Positions 50,389 through 58,587 of a DNA stretch of 64,000 nucleotides are shown here, in pieces. The notes under the pieces were generated by a model, which was given only the letters and a program-made list of their open reading frames with translations, did no database searches and had not been told where the DNA came from. The DNA is taken from positions 2,294,001 through 2,358,000 of the forward strand of contig NZ_JAPNKC010000001.1 of assembly GCF_026626705.1 (NCBI RefSeq), read 5' to 3'. Numbering within the stretch: the first letter of the stretch is position 1; every line of letters starts with the position of its first letter. Source of the DNA: Pyxidicoccus sp. MSG2 (lineage in GTDB: Bacteria > Myxococcota > Myxococcia > Myxococcales > Myxococcaceae). A program made the translations under genes and the position numbers.

Positions 50389-51021
50389 TCAGAACCTGTA
50401 GACCGCCGCGAGCCGGACGAGAGGCTGCACCGCGTCCTGCTCCTCGACATGCGTTTCGCGCGTGGCCACCAGACACGGCGTGAAGAGGATGCACTCCGGG
50501 GTGGGCGGAACCCCGGTCTCACTTCGCGTCTGGCTGAGGTCCGCGCCCGCGCCGAGCGACACGAGCCACTTCTCGCCGAGCGTCTGCGAGTAGCCCAGGA
50601 GTCCCCCAACCGACTTCCGGTAGCCACTCGTCTGCTCGTTCCGCTCGAAGTATGTGGCATCCGCCTGGAGCGACAGGAAGAGGCCCTGGTACGGCCGGGC
50701 ACCGACGTAGAGACGGCTGCCCGCCTGGAGGCCCACGGCATCCATGCCCAGGCCCAGATGGAAGCCGCCGAAGACCGTGACGTGCGGCATCAGCGGGTGC
50801 TCGAGGTCCACGGAGAAGACCGGCGCTTCGGGCGGGGCGGCGGCGACCGAGAGCGAATGGCCGCGCATCCCCATGGCGAGCGCACCGCGCGGGCGGCTCG
50901 ATGCGGACGGTGCGGATGTCGTGGGGGTCTCCTCACCCGGAGCCTCCTCCCGGGCCATGGCCAACACAGGGGTGGTGAGCAGACCGGCGGCGACGACGAC
51001 ACGAGAGACGTGCGGATTCAT
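50389..51021 (-). CDS. Outer-membrane beta-barrel protein
   Basis: 210 residues from ATG 51021 (MNPHVSRVVVAAGLL). Signal peptide ends near TPVLAMA. Alternating strands such as VTVFGGFHLGLGMDAVGLQAG, LYVGARPYQGLFLSLQADATYF and KWLVSLGAGADLSQTRSE suggest an 8-stranded barrel, ending in LAAVYRF, an aromatic terminus typical of outer-membrane proteins. Function unknown. Upstream of the nucleoside hydrolase on the same strand but 205 bases apart. Confidence 0.7.
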   Translation of the reverse strand: MNPHVSRVVVAAGLLTTPVLAMAREEAPGEETPTTSAPSASSRPRGALAMGMRGHSLSVAAAPPEAPVFSVDLEHPLMPHVTVFGGFHLGLGMDAVGLQAGSRLYVGARPYQGLFLSLQADATYFERNEQTSGYRKSVGGLLGYSQTLGEKWLVSLGAGADLSQTRSETGVPPTPECILFTPCLVATRETHVEEQDAVQPLVRLAAVYRF

Positions 51022-51171
51022 GGTGCCCACGGCGCAGTCACGAAGCGTGCCATGGGCAACCCCATGGAACGACTGAGCCCCGCGAGGCCGGGTGTGCACC
51101 CGGCTGCACATGCGCGAACGGCGTTTCCGCCACCTCGCCTTCGCCCCTGGACCGGGACTTCGGCCAGCAGG

Positions 51172-51303
51172 TCAGTAATGGATGCGCGCGCTCATGGCCC
51201 GGTGGTCCGAGTAGTTGAGGTCGCCCCGGTCGCTCCCGGTGAACTGCATGTCGGCATCATCCCCCTCGTTGAACGTCACCGTATCTCCATGAGGGCCCGT
51301 CCC
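51172..51303 (-). pseudogene. Remnant of an endonuclease/exonuclease/phosphatase C-terminus
   Basis: About 42 residues end at the stop at 51172: GDTVTFNEGDDADM, then GSDRGDLNYSDHRAMSARIHY. SDHR followed by a hydrophobic strand is the hallmark C-terminal motif (S-D-H) of the endonuclease/exonuclease/phosphatase superfamily. The frame continues upstream only as non-coding Arg/Pro/Gly sequence and no start is credible. It seems to be the tail left by a deletion between the beta-barrel gene and the lipoprotein at 51372. Confidence 0.5.
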
Positions 51304-51371
51304 CGGCCGCCGTCTCGCGGATTCGTACCGGCCCGGTGGCCCGGGTGGGCCACCGGGAGCTCCACCATCCT

Positions 51372-51971
51372 TCAGGGGGTATAGAGGTAGGCCCAGTTCA
51401 GCTGCGTCGCATAGGAGATGGTGTTGAGCCGCTGATAGGCATTGAAGGTCTGGTAGATGGTGGCGCTGCAGGAGGTCGCGGTGCAGGACTGCAAGGCGCC
51501 GGGATGGACGCCCGAATAGAGGCTCCGGACGGCGTTCGCCCAGGTCAGGAAGAAGGGGCTGGAGAACTTCCGGATGATCGTCCCCAGGCTCAGCCACCCC
51601 TGGTCCGCCCCGACCTGCTTGTAGAGACAGAGCTGGTTGCCTTGAAGGGACGTCTCGTCGAAGAGCCAGAGGCTGGAGCCCGCACAGCCGCTGTCGACGA
51701 GCAGGTCATCCAGGTCCTGCTGGGTGACGCGCGTCCCGAGACTCCGGATGATCGCGTCGCGCGCCTCGATCTGGGCGAGCTGCTCCTCGCGGGTGATGAA
51801 CGTCGTCTCCTGCGACATCGTCCCATCCGGCAGCTCCCGGAGGATGGTCTGCGAAAACAGCGCGTCCTCCCGGACTTCGGGCGCATCCGTCGACAGGTCT
51901 TCAGGCGGCCCTCCACAGCCCATGACCAGGGTGAGTCCACAGACCATCATCCACGTGTTCGAGCGCTTCAT
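51372..51971 (-). CDS. Lipoprotein of unknown function
   Basis: 199 residues from ATG 51971, with AGGAGG 5 bases upstream. Lipobox LVMGC (C19). After an acidic spacer comes a helical region (ITREEQLAQIEARDAIIRSLG) and a C-terminal domain with five Cys (DSGCAGSSLWLFDETSLQGNQLCLY, SCTATSCSATIYQTF) that resembles the small beta-sandwich of peptidase-inhibitor or crystallin-like proteins (LWLFDETSLQGNQLCLYKQ). Not a family I can name. Divergent from the histidine kinase. Confidence 0.7.
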   Translation of the reverse strand: MKRSNTWMMVCGLTLVMGCGGPPEDLSTDAPEVREDALFSQTILRELPDGTMSQETTFITREEQLAQIEARDAIIRSLGTRVTQQDLDDLLVDSGCAGSSLWLFDETSLQGNQLCLYKQVGADQGWLSLGTIIRKFSSPFFLTWANAVRSLYSGVHPGALQSCTATSCSATIYQTFNAYQRLNTISYATQLNWAYLYTP

Positions 51972-52194
51972 CGGGGCCTCCTGGGTGCGTGGCTGAACGG
52001 GCGGAGAACAATCTAGCTTGTCTTGTTTTACGTGTTTTATCCGAATCGAGCAACCCATGGTGTCCCTGCCCCAGGCAACGCCCGACGCGGCCAGGGGCCG
52101 GAGCCCTCGCGCGAGCAGACCCTTTCACGCGGCTCCGGCACTCCGCATGTTTCCTCTCGGGCGGGCCGTCTCGTGGCTCCGGAGGGAGGTGGCC

Positions 52195-54231
52195 GTGGCG
52201 AATCGTGACATGAGCGCTGGGCCACCGGGAGGAGAGAGCCTCGCTCGCTCGCGGGCTGTCCCCACCTCCAGTGCCTCCCAGTACGAGCTGCTGCTCCAGG
52301 TGGGAGCGAGCCTGCATGCCACGCTGGTCGTGGACGGCCACGGGCGGATTGTCTGGATAGACCCGGTGATGGCCGGCGCCGCCGGGTGGCGGGGCGACGC
52401 TCCCGTCGGCCACCACATGGAAGAGGTGCTCCGCGACCTTCCCTGGCTCGAGCAGGCGCTCGACGCGGCCCTCGACGGCACGGAGGGGCTGTGCGAAGGC
52501 GGCGGGCGGGAGCAGCGCCTGAGCGCCATCGTGGTGCCCGTCTTCGGAGAGGACGGCGCGCAACTGGGAGCCTGCGCCCGCCTCCGGACCGTCGAGCCCC
52601 CGAAGCCGAAGCCCGCGTCGGAGCAGCGCCTCTGCCAGGCGGAGATTGCCGAGGAGCGCAAGGCGAGGGAGCACCTCGAGCAGAAGACGTCGCTGCTGCA
52701 CGCCACATTCGACTCCATCACCGACGGCGTCGTCGTGGTGGACCTGGAGAGGAACATCACCGCCTTCAACAAGCGGTTCCAGGAGATATGGGGCCTCACG
52801 GACGAGATGTTGAAGGAGCCGAGCGCCGAGAAGGCACTCGCGAGCGCGGCCCCGCTGGTCAAGGACCCCGAGCGGTTCGTCACGCTCATCCAGCGGAGGT
52901 TCATCCCTTCCCTCGATGAGGACCACGACATCGTCGAGCTGCGGGATGGCCGGGTGCTCGAGCGCAGGTCGATTCCGCAGCGCGTGGGAGACACCATCAT
53001 CGGCCGCATCTGGAGCTACCGGGACGTGACGGCCGAGCGCCATGCCCAGGCGGAGCAGGCGCGACTGCTCGCCGCCGAGCACCACGCGCGCGAGCGGCTG
53101 GAAGAGTCTTTCGCCGTGCTCGACACCTTCCTCAACCATGCGCCCATCGGCCTGGGCTTCCTCGGGCGGGACCTGCGCTACCTGCGCATCAACGACGCGC
53201 TGGCCGCGCTCCATGGCCGGCGCCGGGAGGAGGAAATCGGGAAGACCATCCGCGAGATGACGCCGCACATGGCGCCCCACATCGAGCCCCTCATGCGCCA
53301 GGTCCTGGAGACGGGCACCCCCATCATCGGAATCGCCATGACGGGAGAGGTGCCCGCCACGCCGGGCGAGCCGCGACACTGGCTGGTCAGCTACTACCCC
53401 GTGCGGACGGAGAGCGGCGCCATCCTGGGCGTCGGAGCGGTGGTGGTGGAGGTGACGGAGGAGCGCCGCGCCCAGGCCGACCGCGAGCGCCTGCTGCGCG
53501 AGGCCCAGGAGGCCATCCGCGTCCGGGACGACTTCCTGTCCATCGCCGCCCACGAACTGAAGACGCCGCTGACACCGCTCCGACTCCATCTGCAGATGAT
53601 GAAGGGACAGGCCGGCGCCGGACGCCCCGTGGCACCGCACCACGTGGACAAGGCGCTCACCCAGGTCGCCCGGCTGTCGGTGCTGGTCAATGATTTGCTG
53701 GACACCTCGCGCATCCAGGCCGGAAGGCTGGAGCTGTCGAGCGAGCCCATCTCCCTGCGGGAGCTCATCCGGGAGGTCCTCTCGGACTTCCGCGTCGTCG
53801 GCACCCTCCACTCACTCGAGTTCGAGGAGCCCGGCGAGTCCCTCGTCATCATGGGAGACCGCGGCCGGCTCGCGCAGGTGCTGACCAACCTGGTGGAGAA
53901 CGCCTTCAAGTACAGCCCCACCGGCGGTCCGGTCCGCGTCACGGCGCGGCGCGAGGGAGGCGAGGCCCTCGTCTCCGTGCAGGACGAGGGCATTGGAATT
54001 CCCGAGGACCAGCAGGCGCATCTCTTCGAGCGCTTCTTCCGCGCGCGCAATGCGCCCATCTCCGGCTTCGGTGGACTGGGCCTGGGGCTCTACATCTGTC
54101 GCGACATCATCGAGCGTCACGGCGGACGCATCTGGGTGGAGAGCGGGGTGGAGCGCGGCTCCACCTTCCACTTCTCCCTGCCCCTCGTGGAGCAGGCCCC
54201 GGCCCGTGCACGACCTACAGGCCGGCAGTGA
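52195..54231 (+). CDS. Triple-PAS sensor histidine kinase
   Basis: 678 residues from a GTG at 52195 with GGAGGGAGG 5 bases upstream; in-frame ATGs at 52057, 52147 and 52210 exist but have weak sites. No membrane helix. PAS-like domains lie at about 28-135, 160-285 (LLHATFDSITDGVVVVDLERNITAFNKRF) and 300-425 (FLNHAPIGLGFLGRDLRYLRIN). HisKA phosphoacceptor H453 is in AAHELKTPLTPL; ATPase boxes are NLVENAFKYSPTGG, DEGIGIPED and GLGLGLYICRDIIERHGG. A cytoplasmic kinase sensing redox or small ligands; no response regulator is adjacent, so it is an orphan. Confidence 0.92.
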   Translation: MANRDMSAGPPGGESLARSRAVPTSSASQYELLLQVGASLHATLVVDGHGRIVWIDPVMAGAAGWRGDAPVGHHMEEVLRDLPWLEQALDAALDGTEGLCEGGGREQRLSAIVVPVFGEDGAQLGACARLRTVEPPKPKPASEQRLCQAEIAEERKAREHLEQKTSLLHATFDSITDGVVVVDLERNITAFNKRFQEIWGLTDEMLKEPSAEKALASAAPLVKDPERFVTLIQRRFIPSLDEDHDIVELRDGRVLERRSIPQRVGDTIIGRIWSYRDVTAERHAQAEQARLLAAEHHARERLEESFAVLDTFLNHAPIGLGFLGRDLRYLRINDALAALHGRRREEEIGKTIREMTPHMAPHIEPLMRQVLETGTPIIGIAMTGEVPATPGEPRHWLVSYYPVRTESGAILGVGAVVVEVTEERRAQADRERLLREAQEAIRVRDDFLSIAAHELKTPLTPLRLHLQMMKGQAGAGRPVAPHHVDKALTQVARLSVLVNDLLDTSRIQAGRLELSSEPISLRELIREVLSDFRVVGTLHSLEFEEPGESLVIMGDRGRLAQVLTNLVENAFKYSPTGGPVRVTARREGGEALVSVQDEGIGIPEDQQAHLFERFFRARNAPISGFGGLGLGLYICRDIIERHGGRIWVESGVERGSTFHFSLPLVEQAPARARPTGRQ

Positions 54232-54399
54232 CTCGAGGCGTGACGCAGGACCGCTTCCCTCCCCTGTCCGTGACGTCGGTGCACCTCGGGACTGTCAACG
54301 CTCGGGCAGCGGGCTGACACCGACGGCGAGGTGAGTTGGCGGAGACTCCATGCCTAGCCTCCACGGCACGGGGCGGGGACGCTCGTAGGGGGAAGGCAC

Positions 54400-55350
54400 A
54401 TGCGTCGTGCATCGGATGTCGCCGCCGTCGCCCTGGGCATGGCGGTGCTGCTGGCCGCGCGAGCGGACGGAGGAGCAGCGGACGCGAGTCGCCGCCTCCG
54501 GTGCGGCGACACCCTCACCCGCGACACGCGGCTCACCCACGACCTCGCGTGTCCGGGCACGAATGGCCCCGCGCTCCGAATCACCGGCGCGGGCGTCGTC
54601 CTCGACCTGGGAGGACACACCGTGCGCCGCTCCGGTCCGGATACGGGGTTGTCGGAGGGCATCCGGGTCGAGGCCGACAGTACGGTGCGCAACGGCACCA
54701 TCCGGGGCTTCACCTGGGGCTACATCGTCGACTCCGGCCAGGACGTGCGGCTGTCCCGGCTCACCTTCAGTGACAACGGGCACGCCGTCTTCAACCGCTA
54801 CGGCAGCGCGACAGCCATCACCCTCACGGACTGCACCCTGCTCCAGAACCGCACGGGGCTGGGCAGTGAGCAGGACGCGGGCACCGGCACCTTCCGGGTG
54901 CGCTCGTCGCTCTTCAGCGGGAACAGGCTCGCCTTCGCCGCGAACTTCCATACCGTCGAGGTGGACCGCTCGACCTTCCACGCCAACGCGCTCGTCTTCT
55001 GGTGCCCCTTCGGCAGCGTCACCGTCCGGGCGAGCCTGCTCTTCCGGAATGAAGTCGTAGGCTGGGTGCCGCTCGGCGAGTTCGGCTACGGCTCCTGCGG
55101 CGAGGCGCGATTCGTCAGCACCGTCTTCTCGAACAACGGCGCCTTCGGCCCCGCGGAGGAGCCGGCCTGGAAGCCGTTGGGCCTCGTGCTGCGCGACTCG
55201 TGGCTCGTCGACAACGGCACGGGGCTGGAGGCCCGGGCGCGGACGCTCGACGTGCAGGGCAATACCTGGCGGGGCAACGGGAGCGGGCTGCACGTGGCCG
55301 AGCGGCCCGAGTTCCCCACCGAAAGCACTCCTTCCGCGCCAACCCCCTGA
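54400..55350 (+). CDS. Secreted right-handed beta-helix protein
   Basis: 316 residues, AGGGGGAAG upstream of the ATG. Signal peptide to about residue 22. Repeated short strands with N/G turns (GVVLDLGGHTVRRSG, EGIRVEADSTVRNGTIRGFTWG, DVRLSRLTFSDNGHAVFN, FRVRSSLFSGNRLAFAAN) are those of a parallel beta-helix, as in pectin lyase-like proteins. No catalytic residues of a known lyase family are evident. Two cysteine pairs at the start. Likely binds or cuts polysaccharide, but this cannot be shown. Confidence 0.75.
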   Translation: MRRASDVAAVALGMAVLLAARADGGAADASRRLRCGDTLTRDTRLTHDLACPGTNGPALRITGAGVVLDLGGHTVRRSGPDTGLSEGIRVEADSTVRNGTIRGFTWGYIVDSGQDVRLSRLTFSDNGHAVFNRYGSATAITLTDCTLLQNRTGLGSEQDAGTGTFRVRSSLFSGNRLAFAANFHTVEVDRSTFHANALVFWCPFGSVTVRASLLFRNEVVGWVPLGEFGYGSCGEARFVSTVFSNNGAFGPAEEPAWKPLGLVLRDSWLVDNGTGLEARARTLDVQGNTWRGNGSGLHVAERPEFPTESTPSAPTP

Positions 55351-55455
55351 AATCAGGCGGGAGCTGCTCCCAATCTCACTTTCAAGGAAACAATTGACCC
55401 GTGGGTCCGATAACTACCATGTAGGGAATCGCCCCCTTACCCCCTGAGGGCCCCC

Positions 55456-56499
55456 ATGGGTTTCAAGATCCCCAGCTTCAGCGACGTGAAGAAGACGGTG
55501 ACCAACACCGTGAAGGACGCGAAGGACGCGGTCGTCGGCACGGCGAAGGACGTGAAGAACACCGTCGTCGACACGGCGAAGGACGTGAAGAACACCGTCG
55601 TCGACACCACGAAGGACACCTTCGAGGTGGTGAAGCACAACCCGGTGACGGACGCGCTGAAGAAGGCGGTCACCGACCCGAAGGACCTGGCCCGCGACAC
55701 GTTCCAGACGGGCCTGCGGCTCGCGTACGACGGCGCGACGAAGCTCCTGCCGGACGGCGCGGCGAATCAGCTCGTGAAGGCCGCCGAGGGCGGCGTGGAC
55801 GCGCTGGCCAAGACGTCCGAGCTGCTCACCGGCAAGAACTCCTCGCTCACGGAGAGCCTGAAGACGCTGGGCAAGGTGGACCTCGAGGGCATCACCCGCA
55901 CCACGGACCCGGTGACGGGCCAGAAGCTGCAGGGTGACTGGCCCAAGCTGTGGGGCACGTGGCTGCTCGAGGAGAAGCCGAAGGACCTGGGCACGTGGGA
56001 CAAGACCGCGGACGGCACCGACCGCGTCACCGTCCGCGACAACGCGTACACGGAGGACCTGGCCGGCCGGCCGCACCAGCAGCAGGTGACGGAAGAGTTC
56101 TTCAAGCTGTACCCGAACCCGAAGCCGGGCGACGTGTTCCCTCCCAAGAACGCCACCGCGGAGCAGAACGACAAGGCCCTGTATCGCTTCACGGGCCCGG
56201 GCACCGCCGAGGCCAGCAAGGAGAAGTACACGTCGCTGGAGTGGTTCATCGGCTCGTACCGCACCGAGGTGAAGTGCACCGGCATCGACGAGAAGACCGG
56301 CAAGCCGAACCTCACGTACGAGGTGGTCAACAACTCGCACTTCGAGTCGGGCACCCGCGTGCCGGCGACCTTCCAGGAGAAGGGCCTGCCTCCGGCGCTC
56401 GTCCAGGACCGCAAGCGTGAGACGGGCCTGGGCGTCGGCGGCGACTGGATTCAGCGCTACACCTGGACCAGCAACGGCGTGGACAATCCCACCAAGTAA
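55456..56499 (+). CDS. LEA-like repeat protein with unknown C-terminal domain
   Basis: 347 residues, no signal peptide. Residues about 13-60 are near-perfect 11-residue repeats of K-D/N-A/V-K-D/N-x-V-V-x-T-A type, as in group 3 late-embryogenesis-abundant and apolipoprotein-like amphipathic helices. Helical to about 140, then from 150 a beta-rich domain with DWPKLWGTWLLEEKPKDLGTWD and SLEWFIGSYRTEVKCTGID that I do not recognise. The start sits 36 bases after a TTGACC (55394-55399)/TACCAT (55415-55420) promoter-like pair. Possible desiccation or membrane-protection role, by analogy only. Confidence 0.7.
   Translation: MGFKIPSFSDVKKTVTNTVKDAKDAVVGTAKDVKNTVVDTAKDVKNTVVDTTKDTFEVVKHNPVTDALKKAVTDPKDLARDTFQTGLRLAYDGATKLLPDGAANQLVKAAEGGVDALAKTSELLTGKNSSLTESLKTLGKVDLEGITRTTDPVTGQKLQGDWPKLWGTWLLEEKPKDLGTWDKTADGTDRVTVRDNAYTEDLAGRPHQQQVTEEFFKLYPNPKPGDVFPPKNATAEQNDKALYRFTGPGTAEASKEKYTSLEWFIGSYRTEVKCTGIDEKTGKPNLTYEVVNNSHFESGTRVPATFQEKGLPPALVQDRKRETGLGVGGDWIQRYTWTSNGVDNPTK
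55537..55602 (+). repeat. Tandem 33-bp repeat (two copies plus a degenerate third)
   Basis: Two adjacent 33-base units (55537-55569, 55570-55602) differ by one base and encode the 11-residue amphipathic repeats of the LEA-like protein. A third decayed copy follows. Confidence 0.9.
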
Positions 56500-56520
56500 C
56501 GGCGTCCTGAAGCGATGAGG

Positions 56521-56566
56521 AAGGCCCGGTGGTCGCGCACAGCGGCCCCGGGCCTTTGTCTTTTCA
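56521..56566 (+). terminator. Terminator of the LEA-like gene
   Basis: AAGGCCCGG (56521-56529) pairs perfectly with CCGGGCCTT (56548-56556), followed by TTGTCTTTT. It lies 21 bases past the stop. Confidence 0.75.
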
Positions 56567-56738
56567 GCGCCGCATCGACGGGAGGAACGGCGGAGCCGGA
56601 CCTGACGCTCGCCTGCGAGGTTGCTCGGCGACGGCACGGCGGCTCTCATCACCTTCTCATCTGCATCTCAGGAAACCATCATGGACGGCGCGTAGGCTTC
56701 TCCCCAGGCCGATGAACGGCTCACGTTGGAGGAAGTGG

Positions 56739-57038
56739 ATGAAACGCGCTGTCATCATCACGCTGTTGTCGCTCCTGCCCGGTACCGCTGCGCTCTCGAA
56801 AGAACCGGGGAAGGAGAAGGGCGAGGCCCACGAGAAGCGGGCCCCGGTCGAGCTGCCGAAAGCGGTGAAGGACGCCATCGCCGCGCGCTATCCGGGCGCC
56901 ACCGTCACGGAGGCGGAGGCCGAGCATGGTGGCTACGAAGCCACCGTGAAGACCGCCGACGGCAAGGAGATGGAGCTGAAGCTGAAGGCGGACGGCACGG
57001 TGCTCTCGGAGCACGAGGATGAAGAGGACAAGGACTGA
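56739..57038 (+). CDS. Secreted PepSY-like domain protein
   Basis: 99 residues from ATG 56739 with GGAGG 6 bases upstream; an ATG at 56712 has no good site. Signal peptide MKRAVIITLLSLLPGTAALS. The core LPKAVKDAIAARYPGATVTEAEAE followed by GYEATVKTADGKEMELKLKADGTVL matches PepSY-like (PF11396) domains, small beta/alpha units in periplasmic proteins that may inhibit proteases or bind ligands. Acidic C-terminal tail. Upstream of the DUF5666 lipoprotein; possibly cotranscribed. Confidence 0.8.
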   Translation: MKRAVIITLLSLLPGTAALSKEPGKEKGEAHEKRAPVELPKAVKDAIAARYPGATVTEAEAEHGGYEATVKTADGKEMELKLKADGTVLSEHEDEEDKD

Positions 57039-57190
57039 AGCCGTCAGGTCTCGCCCGCGGCACTCCGAGCGCTCCAACCGCGCGGTGGCCGCTGCGGCTG
57101 ACGGCCGAGGACGCAATCAGGCCGCCCCGAGTGGTGTCCAAGAGGCTGGAACCGATGGCCGGATTCCAGCTCAATCTCGGGAGAAATCAC

Positions 57191-57862
57191 ATGAAGTCGA
57201 AGTCTTTCGCAGTGGTCGTGGCCGCCGTCCTGGGCGCTGTCGGTTGCGCGGGCGGCGCGCGCACGGAGGCAGGACAGCTCAAGGCAGGCGACCGCGTCGC
57301 GCTCACCCTGAGCGCCGACGGGAAATCGGCTCAGGCCATCACGAGTGACTCGACGGACGACGACGCCGAGACCAACGACGACCAGGAAGGGCCTGATGGC
57401 GACGGCGACGGTGAGACCAACGACGACCAGGAAGGGCCTGACGGCGACGGCGACGGTGAGACCAACGACGACGGCCCCACCAGCGGTATCTCGAGTGACC
57501 TGACCTCCTCCTCGGCAGGCGAAGTCCTCGCGCCGCGCTCGGGCGTTCGCGAGCTGTCGGCCGGCTCGTTCGAGGCGCTCGGGATGAAGATCCAGGCGCA
57601 GGCGCTGCCTGCTGACAGCGCGGCGGTCCGCTTCGTCGGCTCCGTCAACCCGGACGGCACCTTCGTCGCATCGAGCGTGAAGGGCTCGCGCGCGGCCCAC
57701 TCCGCGCTCAGGGGCACGCTGCAGGCGGTCGAGCGCACCGGCAACGGCACCGTGACGCTCCAGGTGCTCGGCCAGGCGGTGACCGTCAGCGAGACCGCAA
57801 AGGTCGACCTGGTGAAGTCCCTCGATGAGGAGAGCGCGAAGGAAGACGACGGCATCGATTGA
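57191..57862 (+). CDS. DUF5666-type lipoprotein with acidic Asp-Gly repeats
   Basis: 223 residues from ATG 57191, with GGGAG 7 bases upstream. Lipobox VGCAGG (near residue 19). After KAGDRVALTLSADGKSAQAITSDS comes a repeat region (about 57-95) of ETNDDQEGPDGDGDG units, twice plus a partial third, able to bind Ca2+. The C-terminal half (about 110-215) is a small OB-like beta-domain (VRFVGSVNPDGTFVASSVKG, ALRGTLQAVERTGNGTVTLQVLGQAVTV) typical of DUF5666. It lies directly upstream of the ECF sigma operon. Confidence 0.8.
   Translation: MKSKSFAVVVAAVLGAVGCAGGARTEAGQLKAGDRVALTLSADGKSAQAITSDSTDDDAETNDDQEGPDGDGDGETNDDQEGPDGDGDGETNDDGPTSGISSDLTSSSAGEVLAPRSGVRELSAGSFEALGMKIQAQALPADSAAVRFVGSVNPDGTFVASSVKGSRAAHSALRGTLQAVERTGNGTVTLQVLGQAVTVSETAKVDLVKSLDEESAKEDDGID
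57368..57474 (+). repeat. Tandem 45-bp repeat in the DUF5666 gene
   Basis: Units at 57368-57412 and 57413-57457 differ by one base; a 17-base third partial copy follows. They encode the acidic Asp-Gly region. The near identity suggests recent duplication or ongoing length variation. Confidence 0.9.
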
Positions 57863-57940
57863 GCAGGAGGGCGGCAGCGAAGGCTGCCCGGCGCCCATCG
57901 CGGCTCCCTCCCCTCCGGGAATCGCCGCGCCCCCCGTCCG

Positions 57941-57972
57941 TTCCCCCGCCCTGCATCAGCAGGGCGGGGGAA
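57941..57972 (+). promoter_or_regulatory. Perfect 14-bp hairpin abutting the sigma factor ribosome site
   Basis: TTCCCCCGCCCTGC (57941-57954) and GCAGGGCGGGGGAA (57959-57972) with a 4-base loop. It lies 78 bases after the DUF5666 stop and its right arm covers the first two bases of the AAGGAG Shine-Dalgarno (57971-57976) of the sigma factor gene (GTG 57982). It can act as terminator or as a translation gate. Confidence 0.6.
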
Positions 57973-57981
57973 GGAGCCGTA

Positions 57982-58587
57982 GTGGCTGACAGACCGAAGG
58001 TCCATTACCTGCCAGGCACAGCATATGAGCGAGCGCTCTCCTCCCGGATGCAGGCAGGAGACGAGACCGCGTTCCGCGAAGCATACGAAGCGCTCGCACC
58101 CAACCTCCTGCGCCTGCTCAAGCGTTACCTGGGGCGCGCGGCGCTCGCGGAGGAGGTCCTCCAGGAGAGCTTCGTGACGGCATTTCGTCACATCGGGAGC
58201 TTTCGCGGCGAGGCCCAGCTCTCCACCTGGCTCACCACCATCGCGCTCCGCCGGGCACAGAATGCGCTGCGCGCAGAGGCCCGGCGAGAGCAGAGCGAAC
58301 GGAACCTGGAGCCACCCACCGAGGCCAGCGTTCCCCTACCGGACGACTCCCTGGCGAGAGCGCAGGAGGCCACGCGCATCGAGAAGCTGCTCGCCTCGCT
58401 GCCGGATGAGACGCGCCTCGCGCTGTTGCTGACCGCGGAGGGGTTCACCGCGCAGGAGATCTCCGACATGACCTCCGCACCCAGAGGAACCATCCTCTCA
58501 CGCATCTTCCGGGGCCGGATCGCCCTCGGTAGGCTGCTGGGCCGGGACGGCATGAGCGGCTCCAGACATCGAGGGTCTCGCGGATGA
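57982..58587 (+). CDS. ECF-type RNA polymerase sigma factor
   Basis: 201 residues from GTG 57982 with AAGGAG 5 bases upstream; the open frame extends earlier but that part is Arg/Pro-rich. Sigma region 2 is seen in MQAGDETAFREAYEALAPNLLRLLKRYLG... and EVLQESFVTAFRHIGSFRGEAQLSTWLTTIALR (about 20-95); region 4 is IEKLLASLPDETRLALLLTAEGFTAQEISDMTSAPRGTILSRIFRGR (about 130-185). It directs transcription in response to a signal passed on by the next gene. Its stop overlaps the ATG of the FecR-type gene (ATGA). Confidence 0.92.
   Translation: MADRPKVHYLPGTAYERALSSRMQAGDETAFREAYEALAPNLLRLLKRYLGRAALAEEVLQESFVTAFRHIGSFRGEAQLSTWLTTIALRRAQNALRAEARREQSERNLEPPTEASVPLPDDSLARAQEATRIEKLLASLPDETRLALLLTAEGFTAQEISDMTSAPRGTILSRIFRGRIALGRLLGRDGMSGSRHRGSRG

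Noticed and set aside
55537..55602. Possible CRISPR-like array
   Set aside because: The repeats are directly adjacent with no spacers and are in frame with coding sequence.
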